NCBI RefSeq assembly: GCF_902499555.1
Contig: NZ_CABVMM010000005.1
Span: forward strand, 62,001-126,000
DNA length: 64,000 nucleotides
From: Mesonia oceanica
GTDB lineage: Bacteria > Bacteroidota > Bacteroidia > Flavobacteriales > Flavobacteriaceae
Reading direction: 5' to 3'
Shown here piece after piece: positions 17,752 to 27,103 of the stretch. Below the pieces are notes generated by a model that made no database searches, was not told the DNA's origin, and saw only the letters and a program-made list of their open reading frames with translations. The translations under genes and the position numbers were made by a program. The stretch's first letter is position 1. Every line of letters starts with the position of its first letter.

Positions 17752-19578
17752 CTACTCAAAAGACTGCATTTCTACTAAATTTTTATAAGTACCATTTAAA
17801 GCCAGTAATTCGTTGTGCTTGCCTTGCTCTACAATCTCCCCGCGTTGCATAACAATGATATTATCGGCATTTTGAATGGTAGAAAGGCGGTGTGCAATAA
17901 CGATGGAAGTTCTGTTTTTCATCATATTTTCTAAGGCCTTTTGTACTAGTTTTTCACTTTCGGTATCTAGGGCAGAAGTGGCCTCATCTAAAATCATAAT
18001 CGGCGGGTTTTTAAGTACCGCACGAGCGATAGAAAGTCGTTGTTTTTGACCACCACTTAATTTATTACCGCTATCACCAATATTGGTTTCGATGCCTTTT
18101 GGTAGTTCTGAAACAAATTCCCAAGCATTCGCAATTTTTAAGGCATCGATAATTTCTTTATCGGTTGCATCTTCTTTGGCTATCAGGATATTGTTTTTAA
18201 TGGTTTCATTAAATAAAATAGCATCTTGGGTGACCATTCCCATTAAATTACGAAGACTTTCTTTACTGATGTCTTTAATATTGGTGCCATCTATCAAGAT
18301 TTCACCACGTTCAATATCATAAAAACGGGTTACTAAATTGGCAATGGTTGATTTTCCACTACCGGATTGCCCAACTAAGGCGATGGTTTTTCCTTTAGGA
18401 ACTTCGATGCTAAAGTTTTTTAAGACATCGTAGTCATCATATTTAAAAGAAATGTTATTGATGGAGATCCCACTTTCAAAAGAATCTTTAACAATTGCAT
18501 TTTCTTTATCCCGAATAGGATTTTTGGTTTCTAAAACACTTAATACACGCTCTGCAGCAGCATTCCCTTTTTTAACTTCGTAAGAAGCTTTGCTAATGGC
18601 TTTCGCAGGTGTAAGAATGTTGTAGGCTAATCCCATATAGGCGATAAATGAAGCTCCATCTAAAGAACCTTCTAAAATTACCATTCTGCCACCGTAAAGT
18701 AAGAGAATAGCAATCACGATAATTCCTAAAAATTCACTTACTGGGGAAGCTAGATTTTTACGATGCATTAAATCGTTGGAAAATTTATAATGACGTTGAG
18801 TAGATTGTTGAAAAAACTTAGTAAATCTATTTTCCGCATTAAAAGCTTTGATGATTTTTAAACCGGTAAGCGTTTCTTCTAAATTTGATAAAATATGTCC
18901 GTTTTCACGTTGTACCCGATCCGATTTCTTTTTGAGCTGTTTGCCAATTAAGGAAATGATATACCCAGAAACCGGTATAAAAATAAATACAAATAAGGTT
19001 AATTTTGGACTAATAATCACCATCATTATAATGGTGAAAATAATGGTTAGCGGTTCTTTGACAATAAGTTCTAAAACTGCTAAAAATGAATTCTGAACTT
19101 CTTGTACATCAGAAGTCATTCTGGCAATAATATCACCTTTTCTTTTTTCTGAATAAAAAGAAATAGGAAGCTCAACGATTTTCTTGTAAAGCTTATCTCT
19201 CAAATCTTTTAAAACTCCGTTTCTTAAATAGGCGATAAAGAACAAGCCCATATAATTGAAAAGGTTTTTTAATAAGAATAAACTTATAATAAGTATCACA
19301 ATTATTGTAAGCGTATAAACTTCACCTTTTTCTGCGGAAGTAGTCGTAATGTAATAATTAGAGTAGTTGTTAAAAAAATCTCCCAAATGAAGTAGACCTT
19401 CAAATTTGGGAGTTTCTGTTATGGGTTCTTCTTTACCAAACATCACCTTAAGCATAGGGATAAGCGCTACCATAGATAGGGTGCTAAATAGCGCATAAAA
19501 TATATTGGCAAATATGTTTAAAAAGGCATACTTCTTATACGGAAGTACAAAGGGAAAAATCTTTTTAATGTATTTCAT
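17752..19578 (-). CDS. ABC-B family lipid/multidrug exporter (MsbA-like)
   Basis: A 608-residue half-transporter: six-helix transmembrane domain (about residues 15-330) fused to an ATPase domain with Walker A (GQSGSGKST, about residue 393), Q-loop (VTQDAILF), signature LSGGQKQR (about 497), Walker B (IMILDEATSAL) and H-loop (IAHRLSTI). Architecture and length match the MsbA/LmrA exporters that flip lipid A core or drugs across the inner membrane as homodimers. It is 14 bp downstream of the phosphoglucomutase gene, in a run of envelope-biogenesis genes with a GT2 glycosyltransferase, which fits a lipid or glycan role. Confidence 0.9.
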   Translation of the reverse strand: MKYIKKIFPFVLPYKKYAFLNIFANIFYALFSTLSMVALIPMLKVMFGKEEPITETPKFEGLLHLGDFFNNYSNYYITTTSAEKGEVYTLTIIVILIISLFLLKNLFNYMGLFFIAYLRNGVLKDLRDKLYKKIVELPISFYSEKRKGDIIARMTSDVQEVQNSFLAVLELIVKEPLTIIFTIIMMVIISPKLTLFVFIFIPVSGYIISLIGKQLKKKSDRVQRENGHILSNLEETLTGLKIIKAFNAENRFTKFFQQSTQRHYKFSNDLMHRKNLASPVSEFLGIIVIAILLLYGGRMVILEGSLDGASFIAYMGLAYNILTPAKAISKASYEVKKGNAAAERVLSVLETKNPIRDKENAIVKDSFESGISINNISFKYDDYDVLKNFSIEVPKGKTIALVGQSGSGKSTIANLVTRFYDIERGEILIDGTNIKDISKESLRNLMGMVTQDAILFNETIKNNILIAKEDATDKEIIDALKIANAWEFVSELPKGIETNIGDSGNKLSGGQKQRLSIARAVLKNPPIMILDEATSALDTESEKLVQKALENMMKNRTSIVIAHRLSTIQNADNIIVMQRGEIVEQGKHNELLALNGTYKNLVEMQSFE

Positions 19579-19591
19579 TTAATTTGTACAC

Positions 19592-21307
19592 TTAAAAATC
19601 AAAGTGCGAAAGTACCGAATCAATTTTATTTTCGAGTTGTTCTTTTGTGTTTTTATAGTTCTCTATGGAATCTAATTCGCCATTCACACTTACATAGAAC
19701 TTAATTTTTGGTTCAGTTCCGCTAGGTCTTGCTGCAATTTTTGTTCCATCTTCTAGATAGAAAATTAAGACATTCGATTTTGGGAAATCTAATTCTTTGG
19801 TTGAATTTTCGTTGAAATCTTGCGCTTTACCGGTTTGGTAATCTTCAAATAAAATAACTTTAGTATTGTTGAATTCTTTTGGCGGATTTTCACGAAGATT
19901 GGTCATCATCGTTTTTATTTCTTCTGCTCCAGAAATTCCTTTTTTTACTAATGAAACTAATTTTTCTTGATACAAACAGTGTTGCGTGTAAAGTTTTAAA
20001 AGCTCATTGTAAAAAGAACTATCTTTTTCTTTGGCTTGAGCACCAATCGTACAAGCGAGTAGGGTAGAGGTGACTGCATCTTTGTCACGAACAAAATCAC
20101 CCACCATATAACCAAAACTTTCTTCACCGCCCCCAATAAAAGTTTGTTGCGGGTAGTCGTTGATCATTTTAGCAATCCATTTAAAGCCGGTAAGGCCAAG
20201 TTTACATTCTACTTGGTAATATTCGGCTAATTTGCTCATCATTGGAGTTGAAACTACTGTAGAGGCAATAAATTCATCTCCTTTAAATCCATTTTTTGCT
20301 TTGTATTCTTTCAGTAGAAAATCGGTCATTAAGATCATGGTTTGGTTTCCATTTAATAAAACCATTTTACCATCGTTGTTTCTTACTGCAATTCCTAAAC
20401 GGTCACTATCGGGATCGGTACCAATTACCATATCTGCTTGCTCTTCATCGGCTAGTTTCAGGGCCATTTTTAACGCATCGGGTTCTTCTGGATTAGGAGA
20501 TTTTACCGTTGGGAAGTTTCCGTTGGGTTCTGCCTGGTCTTCTACAATGAAAACATTTTTGAACCCCGCTTTTTCCAATACTTGCGGAATTAAAGTAATG
20601 GAGGTTCCATGGAGACTGGTGAATACAATTTTAAAATCTTCTTTTGCTTTTTTAGAAACGCCAAAATCTACATTATTTAGGGAAGCTTCAATAAAAGCTT
20701 GATCTACTTTATGGTCAACATATTCAATAAGATCTTCTTTCGCTTTAAACTTAATTTCGCTGTATTCTAAGGCATTAATAATATCGACAATTTCTTTGTC
20801 TTGTGGTGGAACTAACTGTCCGCCATCTTCCCAATAAACTTTGTAACCATTATATTCGGGTGGATTATGGCTAGCGGTTAAAACAATTCCGCATTGGCAA
20901 TCTAAATATTTTACAGCAAAACTAAGTTCTGGAGTGGGTCTTAAGTCTGAAAAGATAAATACCTTAATTCCGTTAGCAGAGAAAACGTTGGCAACGATTT
21001 GCGCCAATTCTTTACTGTTATTGCGACAGTCGTAAGCAATTACTACTTTAATAGCTTCATTAGGGAATTGCTCTTTTAGGTAGTTAGAGAGTCCTTGTGT
21101 GTTTTTTCCTAAGGTGTATTTATTGATTCGGTTAGTACCTATGCCCATAATTCCACGCATTCCTCCGGTACCAAAAGCTAAATCTTTGTAAAAACTATCT
21201 TCTAGTTCTTTTTTATCGTTTTCTATTAAATGTTGTGTGTTCTTTCTGGTTGTTTCATCAAAAACATCAGAAAGCCAATATTTTGCTTTAGATAAGATTT
21301 CTTCCAT
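19592..21307 (-). CDS. Phosphoglucomutase/phosphomannomutase, alpha-D-phosphohexomutase superfamily
   Basis: A 571-residue enzyme interconverting hexose 1- and 6-phosphates. The phosphoserine motif TASHNPPEYNGYK places the catalytic Ser at residue 146; the metal-binding loop is GTDPDSDRLGIA (about residue 300); the sugar-specificity loop is GGGEESFGYM (about 400); and the phosphate-binding loop near the end is ARPSGTEPKIKFY. Length and motifs match PgcA/PGM2-type enzymes, which can act on glucose or mannose phosphates and supply nucleotide sugars. It sits in an apparent minus-strand series with a polyprenyl-phosphate glycosyltransferase upstream and an MsbA-like exporter downstream. Confidence 0.93.
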   Translation of the reverse strand: MEEILSKAKYWLSDVFDETTRKNTQHLIENDKKELEDSFYKDLAFGTGGMRGIMGIGTNRINKYTLGKNTQGLSNYLKEQFPNEAIKVVIAYDCRNNSKELAQIVANVFSANGIKVFIFSDLRPTPELSFAVKYLDCQCGIVLTASHNPPEYNGYKVYWEDGGQLVPPQDKEIVDIINALEYSEIKFKAKEDLIEYVDHKVDQAFIEASLNNVDFGVSKKAKEDFKIVFTSLHGTSITLIPQVLEKAGFKNVFIVEDQAEPNGNFPTVKSPNPEEPDALKMALKLADEEQADMVIGTDPDSDRLGIAVRNNDGKMVLLNGNQTMILMTDFLLKEYKAKNGFKGDEFIASTVVSTPMMSKLAEYYQVECKLGLTGFKWIAKMINDYPQQTFIGGGEESFGYMVGDFVRDKDAVTSTLLACTIGAQAKEKDSSFYNELLKLYTQHCLYQEKLVSLVKKGISGAEEIKTMMTNLRENPPKEFNNTKVILFEDYQTGKAQDFNENSTKELDFPKSNVLIFYLEDGTKIAARPSGTEPKIKFYVSVNGELDSIENYKNTKEQLENKIDSVLSHFDF

Positions 21308-21361
21308 AGTGATTCTGAGTTAGTCAGTATCTACGAAAATAAAGAAAAAAATAGTGGATGC

Positions 21362-22318
21362 CTATTGATTTAAGGTTTTGCTAACTTTATAGCGTTCGGT
21401 TTTATGTTGTGAGCGTAAAATAAGTTCAGCAATAAAACCAGCCAAAAATAATAAAGTACCCATTACCATAACGGTTAAAGCAATGTAAAACCAAGGGTTT
21501 TGGGTGACTAAAATATCGGGTATATGATGGTATAAGTGGTAGAGTTTGGAAACGCCAATGTAGAGGGCGGCGATGAAACCTACAAAAAACATTAATATTC
21601 CTAAACCGCCAAAAAGGTGCATCGGGTTTTTACCAAAACGTGAGATAAACCAAATGGTGATTAAATCTAACAAGCCGTGGAGAAAGCGTTCTGAACCAAA
21701 TTTGGTTTCACCATATTTTCGGGCTTGATGTTTTACTTCTTTTTCAGCAATATGATGAAAGCCTGCATTTTTAGCCAATAGTGGAATGTATCGGTGCATT
21801 TCTCCGTATACATCAATTTGTTTGATTACTTCTTGACTGTAGGCTTTTAGACCACAATTAAAATCGTGAAGCGGCAATCCTGAAACTTTTCGGGCGGCTA
21901 GATTGAAAAGTTTAGAAGGAAGGTTTTTGGTGATAACATTATCGTAGCGCTTGCGTTTCCAGCCGGAAACCAAATCGTAATTTTCTTTTTTAATTAAGTT
22001 GAATAAATCTGGGATTTCTTCAGGATTGTCCTGTAAATCGGCATCCATGGTAATTACTACTTCTCCTTGTGCCATTAAAAATCCCGCATGTAAAGCTTGA
22101 GATTTTCCGTAGTTTTTTTGAAAATGAATTGCTTTAACAGAAGTGTTGGTTTCAGAAAGTTGCTTAATAATTTTCCAACTGTGATCGCTACTACCATCAT
22201 CTATGAAAATAATTTCATAGGAGTAGTTGTTGGCTTGCATTACTTCAATAATCCAATTATAAAGTTCCGGTAAAGATTTTTCTTCGTTAAGAAGTGGGAT
22301 AACGATGGATAGCTGCAT
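21362..22318 (-). CDS. Polyprenyl-phosphate glycosyltransferase (GT2, DPM1/ArnC/GtrB-like)
   Basis: A 318-residue protein with an N-terminal GT-A domain (LSIVIPLLNEEKSLPEL; IIFIDDGSSDHSW; ITMDADLQDNPEEI containing the DAD metal motif; FNCGLKAYS) and two C-terminal transmembrane helices (about residues 235-258 and 275-298). This is the layout of GtrB/ArnC-type enzymes that transfer a sugar from a nucleotide donor to undecaprenyl phosphate on the cytosolic face. The next gene, a DUF4199 membrane protein, ends 8 bp upstream, so these are co-transcribed. Sugar specificity is not readable. Confidence 0.88.
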   Translation of the reverse strand: MQLSIVIPLLNEEKSLPELYNWIIEVMQANNYSYEIIFIDDGSSDHSWKIIKQLSETNTSVKAIHFQKNYGKSQALHAGFLMAQGEVVITMDADLQDNPEEIPDLFNLIKKENYDLVSGWKRKRYDNVITKNLPSKLFNLAARKVSGLPLHDFNCGLKAYSQEVIKQIDVYGEMHRYIPLLAKNAGFHHIAEKEVKHQARKYGETKFGSERFLHGLLDLITIWFISRFGKNPMHLFGGLGILMFFVGFIAALYIGVSKLYHLYHHIPDILVTQNPWFYIALTVMVMGTLLFLAGFIAELILRSQHKTERYKVSKTLNQ

Positions 22319-22326
22319 TTGTTTAC

Positions 22327-22863
22327 CTAATTTTCCTTTTTCTCTCTTAATCCTAACGAAACTAATAAACCTATTAGAATATATATAACAAGATTTGAAA
22401 ATAATCCTAAAATCTGATTCTTCAATGAAAATTGATTTTCTTGTTTTAAAGCTTGGACAGATTTATTAATGTCTTCTTCAGATACTCCAAAGTTTTCCAT
22501 AAAGGATCTTGTCATTTCAATTGTTTTATCCAAGAGAAAATCTGCAGCTTCTGGGTCTACAATATTAAATATTAAATAGTTTGTAAAGGTAGCTATGGTA
22601 GTACTAATTAAGACAATAATGAAATAGGAAGTGAAAGCTTTTTTGTAAGTATAAATACCTGAATAAGCTTTTTTGCATTTATAAGAACCGATTATTGCTA
22701 CTGTTAAAACAAGTAAGAAACTGAAGATATTCATCCACCATTTTGTAATGAGTTCTAAATAAAAGACATAACTTAAAACGGTAATTAAAGATAATAGTAT
22801 TCCTAAGCCAATTCCGAATTGACTTGCTAATTTTTTAAAACTAGTACTAGTTTGCTCATTCAT
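22327..22863 (-). CDS. DUF4199 family membrane protein
   Basis: A 178-residue integral membrane protein with four predicted helices: about residues 18-36, 42-60, 78-100 and 152-172. A charged soluble segment follows helix three (EMTRSFMENFGVSEEDINKSVQ). The pattern matches DUF4199, a Bacteroidetes family often encoded directly before a GT2 polyprenyl glycosyltransferase, as here (8 bp). Function unknown; it may help anchor or flip the lipid-linked sugar. It is divergent from rpmE2. Confidence 0.82.
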   Translation of the reverse strand: MNEQTSTSFKKLASQFGIGLGILLSLITVLSYVFYLELITKWWMNIFSFLLVLTVAIIGSYKCKKAYSGIYTYKKAFTSYFIIVLISTTIATFTNYLIFNIVDPEAADFLLDKTIEMTRSFMENFGVSEEDINKSVQALKQENQFSLKNQILGLFSNLVIYILIGLLVSLGLREKKEN

Positions 22864-22959
22864 ATTTATTATTTTGGCTATTTAGTACACAAATATAGAA
22901 AAAGGTTACAGAGCATTTTTAAAAACTTTTATTCTTTCTTAAATTTGTACGGTAAATAG

Positions 22960-22989
22960 TTGTGAAATAATTTATTTTATATAAATTTG
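22960..22989 (+). promoter_or_regulatory. Promoter of rpmE2
   Basis: TAAATTTG at 22982-22989 fits the -7 consensus TAnnTTTG, with TTG at 22960-22962 separated by 19 bp, the usual Bacteroidetes -33/-7 spacing. The ATG of rpmE2 is 36 bp downstream. Confidence 0.7.
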
Positions 22990-23024
22990 CACCTCGAAAA
23001 TTATAAGGTTTAAAGCTAAAGAAG

Positions 23025-23279
23025 ATGAAACAAGGAATCCATCCAGAAAATTATAGACTTGTAGCTTTTAAAGATATGTCTAACGACGAAGTCTTTATTA
23101 CAAAGTCTACTGTGAATACTAAAGAAACTATTGATGTTGATGGAACTGAGTATCCATTGGTGAAATTAGAGATCTCAAGAACTTCTCATCCATTTTATAC
23201 TGGGAAGACTAAACTTATTGACTCTGCTGGACGTATTGATAAGTTTAAAAATAAATACGCGAAATTCAAGAAGAAATAA
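23025..23279 (+). CDS. rpmE2: 50S ribosomal protein L31 type B
   Basis: An 84-residue ribosomal protein beginning [20 protein letters not shown] and ending in a lysine-rich tail ([13 protein letters not shown]). It carries the [11 protein letters not shown] motif of L31. The zinc-ribbon cysteines of classical L31 are absent, which identifies the type B (C-minus) paralogue. Bacteroidetes commonly use this form as their main L31. It is monocistronic, with a consensus promoter and a strong terminator. Confidence 0.96.
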   Translation: MKQGIHPENYRLVAFKDMSNDEVFITKSTVNTKETIDVDGTEYPLVKLEISRTSHPFYTGKTKLIDSAGRIDKFKNKYAKFKKK

Positions 23280-23306
23280 ATTTATAGCTATTTCTTACCA
23301 TATAGT

Positions 23307-23338
23307 AAAACCTCTAAAGTTAGCTTTAGAGGTTTTTT
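23307..23338 (+). terminator. rpmE2 terminator
   Basis: A 13-bp stem aaaacctctaaag (23307-23319) / ctttagaggtttt (23324-23336) with loop ttag, followed by T residues. It lies 27 bp after the rpmE2 stop. Confidence 0.92.
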
Positions 23339-23552
23339 GTGTTATTAATAAATCAAGAATCGGAACAATATCATTTAATATAAATTTCTTATATCCTGTT
23401 TAAAAAAGATACTGTTCTGATACATTTTCAAAATCCAATAAACATCATAATAGTTAGAATAAATACTTTGGCTATGGCTTTACTATGAAAGCTATAACAA
23501 AAAGGATGACGATATTTTATGATGTTTTACGTATCAAATTTACTCTTACAAA
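23339..23552. other. Non-coding stretch between two terminators
   Basis: About 214 bp of AT-rich sequence between the rpmE2 terminator and the terminator of the convergent metalloprotease gene. No ORF, repeat or RNA structure of note is visible. Confidence 0.5.
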
Positions 23553-23556
23553 TAAA

Positions 23557-23590
23557 AAAAGCCTGAAGATGTTTTAATCTTCAGGCTTTT
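23557..23590 (-). terminator. Terminator after secreted metalloprotease gene
   Basis: A 14-bp perfect stem aaaagcctgaagat (23557-23570) / atcttcaggctttt (23577-23590), loop gtttta. T run on the minus strand (A run from 23554). It lies 22 bp past the stop at 23613. Confidence 0.9.
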
Positions 23591-23612
23591 GATTTGTAAT
23601 TAAAAGTTAATA

Positions 23613-25796
23613 TTAATTCTTGATCACCTTAAATGTTTGAGTGGTATTTTGCGAATTGATATTTACAAAATAAGCTCCGTTACTTAAGTTTTCAATATCT
23701 ATAGTGGTTTGAAGGTCATTAATGTTTTTTCTTTCTATCACTTTTCTACCGGCAATATCATAGATAATTACCTTATTGATTTCTTGACTACTATTAATCG
23801 TAAAATTTGATTGAGCAGGATTAGGGAAAATGCTAATGTCCTTTTTCTCAAAATTATTTGCTGCTAGATTAGCAGGAAGACAAGAAATTTCTGCTTCCCA
23901 ACCAGATTCATTTAAGTAGGTGTCTGAAGTGAACTTAATTGTAATAGCCCCTTCGGGATTAGTTGCTGTAAAACTTAAAGCTTGGGAAGTTAAATTACCA
24001 GATAAGTTTTCTCCGTTAGCAAATACAGGAGCGTCAATAGATGTCCCGTCATAAATCGTCATGAAATCGAAATCTTCTTCAGTAAAGAACTCTAGGAAAT
24101 CTAGTTGTATTTTTTCATTCTCATTAGAAGGGAAGAATGTTTTGATTAGGTATTGTTCGTTACCATAATCATCTGAAGTATCCCCAGAGTCTACAAAATT
24201 TTCACCACTACAAAAATCCCAGTCACTTAAATATAAATAACTTCTATATCCGCCCGCATCATTATTCGAGCAAATATTTGCAATGTACATATCATAGTAT
24301 GTATTTGGAGCTAGGTCATCAATGATTACTGTTTTAGAATTGGTGTAGATCCAATCTGAAGCATTTGCATTGCTATTGTAGGGAAAGAAAATATAAGCCC
24401 ATTCTGAAGAGTAATTATCGATGATATTAAAGTTTGTAGAATTTATCGTAGAATCAAAAAAGTTCACATTCTGTATAGAGCTAAAACAGGAATTAATACA
24501 ATCGGTACCTAAACAATCTTTGCTATCTATAGTATTTCTTATTAATTGGGACGGTTGAGGTCCAAAACCTAACGATAAATTAACCCCTACATCTGATAAT
24601 AAATGACAGTAGCTCATTATAGTTCCTTCGGAAGGTATTGGGCCATCACAGCCTTCATCAGCTTCAGAAGTAGCTGTTGGGCCGCATCCGTCGATGGCAG
24701 TATTGTTACCATTCCAAGCACAAGCATGAGTATGTGGAGAGCCAAAAGCATGTCCCATTTCGTGTGTAGATGCTCCAATTGTCCAAGAATAAGTGGGAAC
24801 TTCATTATAAAATTGTTCTACAGCAGAATATGCATAGTTGTTCCACTCACAAAGAGAGTTTAAATAAGCGACACTGGTGGTTGATGGTTGATTGATTAAA
24901 TGGGCTAAGTCTCCATTAAAATAGTCCCTGTAATTACTAAAGTAATTTAAATTTCCTTCGTAATCGTAATCATAAGGATCATCCTCTGTCCAAACCATAA
25001 TTTCACTTAAAGCTATGGTAACCCCATCATTTTCATAAAGCGTAGAGATATTGTTATGGATGGAAGTAACCCAGTTAATCGTTTCTTCCACATCAGAATT
25101 ATTCTGTAAATAAGGTTCATAAGCCACTTCGTAATAAACCCTTACACAATTAGTGGTTACCGTGGAAGTTCTTGCTTGTGGATTAAAACTTTGCTGAAAT
25201 GTTTTTTCTACATTTTCTTCTATATTATCAAACCCACATACAAAAGGATTTTCTCCAGTAAGATCGTGTTCTGCATAAACTATATATTGCTTGCTGTTTT
25301 TTATTTTTCCAATATTGATATTTCCTAATTCTATGGTAGAAACAAGTCCATAAACACTATTGTTGAAAAATGAAAAAGAAGCGATCGATTGTTGTGAATT
25401 GGAAACTACACCGCGATAAAAAACACCGGGTTTGTAATATAGATTTTGTTGCTTGTTATCAAAAGCCTTAAAATCTTTATCTAATGTATTTTTTCTATAA
25501 AGTTCAATTTCGATAGTTTCGCCTTTAAAAGGAATAGCTAATTTTATTAAAAGAGGTTTATCCTGATATATATTTTGAATGGTCTCTTTATTAATATTAA
25601 AAATAGCCGCTTCAGTTACAGATTCTTTTAGCTCTTCGTTTAAAGTCTTATCATATGTTTCTGAAAAAATTTCATATTCCTCAAACTCATAGCTATTTTG
25701 ATGATACTTTTCAATATCCTTTTTTATTTTTGAAGCTTGTTGTGAAAATGCTGTTATACTTAAAAGTATAAATAGTAATTTAATCGTATTTCTCAT
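23613..25796 (-). CDS. Secreted zinc metalloprotease (metzincin) with CUB-like and type IX sorting domains
   Basis: A 727-residue exported protease. Signal peptide [20 protein letters not shown]; propeptide-like region to about residue 200; catalytic domain about 205-440 with the metzincin zinc motif [11 protein letters not shown] (His345, Glu346, His349, His355) and a downstream Met-turn candidate in [13 protein letters not shown]-like domain follows at about 535-650 ([40 protein letters not shown]), and a type IX sorting domain at about 660-727 ([16 protein letters not shown] ... TQTFKVIKN). It resembles the reprolysin-like M12B family. Likely degrades extracellular protein. It is monocistronic and divergent from the cytochrome c gene. 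Confidence 0.92.
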   Translation of the reverse strand: MRNTIKLLFILLSITAFSQQASKIKKDIEKYHQNSYEFEEYEIFSETYDKTLNEELKESVTEAAIFNINKETIQNIYQDKPLLIKLAIPFKGETIEIELYRKNTLDKDFKAFDNKQQNLYYKPGVFYRGVVSNSQQSIASFSFFNNSVYGLVSTIELGNINIGKIKNSKQYIVYAEHDLTGENPFVCGFDNIEENVEKTFQQSFNPQARTSTVTTNCVRVYYEVAYEPYLQNNSDVEETINWVTSIHNNISTLYENDGVTIALSEIMVWTEDDPYDYDYEGNLNYFSNYRDYFNGDLAHLINQPSTTSVAYLNSLCEWNNYAYSAVEQFYNEVPTYSWTIGASTHEMGHAFGSPHTHACAWNGNNTAIDGCGPTATSEADEGCDGPIPSEGTIMSYCHLLSDVGVNLSLGFGPQPSQLIRNTIDSKDCLGTDCINSCFSSIQNVNFFDSTINSTNFNIIDNYSSEWAYIFFPYNSNANASDWIYTNSKTVIIDDLAPNTYYDMYIANICSNNDAGGYRSYLYLSDWDFCSGENFVDSGDTSDDYGNEQYLIKTFFPSNENEKIQLDFLEFFTEEDFDFMTIYDGTSIDAPVFANGENLSGNLTSQALSFTATNPEGAITIKFTSDTYLNESGWEAEISCLPANLAANNFEKKDISIFPNPAQSNFTINSSQEINKVIIYDIAGRKVIERKNINDLQTTIDIENLSNGAYFVNINSQNTTQTFKVIKN

Positions 25797-25860
25797 ATGA
25801 ATATGTCTATTTTTGCGAATATATTAAAAATGATATTGTGTTTTAAATTTATGTTAAGTA

Positions 25861-25881
25861 ATATGTTATCAATTAACATAT
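25861..25881. promoter_or_regulatory. 21-bp palindrome between divergent protease and cytochrome c genes
   Basis: Perfect inverted repeat ATATGTTA (25861-25868) / TAACATAT (25874-25881) around a 5-bp spacer TCAAT. It lies 59 bp upstream of the cytochrome c start and 65 bp upstream of the protease start. The symmetry and location suggest an operator, but the arms (GTTA/TAAC) differ from the GTAAC-N4-GTTAC sites further on. The protein that binds it is unknown. Confidence 0.5.
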
Positions 25882-25939
25882 ATCATTTATAAATACGATA
25901 ATTATTGGTTTTTGGTTTTTATATTAAATTTTTATTGGT

Positions 25940-26392
25940 ATGTATAAGGTTTTTTTTCTATTGTTCATTTTTACATTTGCTTATTCTTGTAAGAATATTT
26001 CTTCAGAAAAAGAAAATTCAAATAAAATAGTTTCTACTGGTGATGAAATAAAAAAAACACCATTAGAAGAAAGCATAGCTAGGGGAAAATCTATTTATAG
26101 TAATAACTGTGCACAATGTCACTTGCCCACAGGTAAAGGCATTCCTAAAGTTTATCCGCCACTTCGAAGATCAGATTGGTTAACCAAAAAGAGAACCGAA
26201 AGTATTCAGGCGGTAAAATATGGATTAAGCGGAGAAATTACCGTAAACGGGAATACTTATGATAATATCATGACCCCAATGGGATTATCAGACCAAGAAG
26301 TAGCCGACGTATTGAACTATGTCATGAATACTTGGGGAAACAAACAAGAAAAAATGGTATCTTCGGAAGAAGTTTCTCAAGCAAAAAAATAA
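25940..26392 (+). CDS. Cytochrome c family lipoprotein
   Basis: A 150-residue class I c-type cytochrome. Lipoprotein signal MYKVFFLLFIFTFAYSC (Cys17 lipidated), then a mono-haem domain with CAQCH at about residues 57-61 (NNCAQCHLPTGKGIPKVYPPL) and a methionine ligand candidate in NIMTPMGLSD. It ends 11 bp before the Crp/Fnr regulator gene and is probably co-transcribed with it. Its place at the head of a sulfur-stress locus suggests that it accepts electrons from a periplasmic sulfur oxidation, but no partner enzyme is adjacent, so this is inference. Confidence 0.88.
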   Translation: MYKVFFLLFIFTFAYSCKNISSEKENSNKIVSTGDEIKKTPLEESIARGKSIYSNNCAQCHLPTGKGIPKVYPPLRRSDWLTKKRTESIQAVKYGLSGEITVNGNTYDNIMTPMGLSDQEVADVLNYVMNTWGNKQEKMVSSEEVSQAKK

Positions 26393-26403
26393 ATTCCTTT
26401 TTC

Positions 26404-27039
26404 ATGAATTCATCAGCACTTCAACAAAATTATGGCGGTTTATTTCAGCCCGAATTGGTAGAAGAAATTAATAAAGTCGCTATTTTTCGGGAGGTAAAAG
26501 CCGGTGAAGAACTTATAAATGCAGGCGATTACATCAGATCGATGCCATTAATCTTGACCGGAGCGATTAAAATTTTGCGCGAAGATGAAAATGGAGATGA
26601 ATTGTTGCTGTATTTCTTAGAGAAAGGAGATACGTGCGCAATGACCCTAGCTTGCTGCATCGGAAATAAAAAGAGTGAAATTAAAGCTGTTGCAGAAACC
26701 GACGCTACACTTTTAATGATTCCCATTCAAAAAATGGAAGAGTGGTCTTCTAAATACAAAAGCTGGCGTAATTTTGTTTTCGATAGTTACCATCACCGTT
26801 TAATGGAGGTACTTCAATCTATTGATAATATCGCTTTTTCAAAATTAGATGATCGTTTAATAAAATATCTTCAGCATAAAAAGAAACTTTCTAATAGCAA
26901 TTTTATAGAGATTACCCATCAAGAAATTGCTAGAGATTTAAACTCTTCTCGTGTAGTTATTTCCAGATTGCTTAAAAAATTGGAAAACCAGCACGCCATC
27001 GAATTACATCGAAATTCCATAAAATTATTAGCTGTGTAA
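26404..27039 (+). CDS. Crp/Fnr family transcription regulator of the sulfur locus
   Basis: A 211-residue regulator: cyclic-nucleotide-binding-like beta-barrel (residues about 15-125), dimer helix (about 128-155) and C-terminal winged helix with the HTH ITHQEIARDLNSSRVVISRLLKKLE (about 170-195). The ATG at 26404 is chosen because it follows the cytochrome stop by 11 bp and gives a normal family N-terminus; an ATG at 26332 lies inside the cytochrome gene. The effector domain has Cys78, Cys84 and Cys85 (GDTCAMTLACC). It lacks the N-terminal Cys cluster of Fnr, so an iron-sulfur cluster is unlikely, while thiol or persulfide sensing is possible. Three promoters downstream carry matched Crp-type sites, so it probably activates them. 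Confidence 0.88.
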   Translation: MNSSALQQNYGGLFQPELVEEINKVAIFREVKAGEELINAGDYIRSMPLILTGAIKILREDENGDELLLYFLEKGDTCAMTLACCIGNKKSEIKAVAETDATLLMIPIQKMEEWSSKYKSWRNFVFDSYHHRLMEVLQSIDNIAFSKLDDRLIKYLQHKKKLSNSNFIEITHQEIARDLNSSRVVISRLLKKLENQHAIELHRNSIKLLAV

Positions 27040-27079
27040 CATTTATCACTATGTCTTACTTTTCTTTTCTATAGTTTTG
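27036..27079 (+). promoter_or_regulatory. Crp/Fnr-type site and -7 box before TauE/SafE exporter
   Basis: GTAAC-ATTT-ATCAC at 27036-27049 is an imperfect copy of the GTAAC-N4-GTTAC palindrome found twice more downstream. The -7 element TAGTTTTG is at 27072-27079. The distance from site centre (27042.5) to the end of the -7 box is 36.5 bp, the same as at the other two sites. The left arm overlaps the stop codon of the regulator gene. Confidence 0.65.
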
Positions 27080-27103
27080 TTGGCAGAAATGAAAAAATAG
27101 CAA

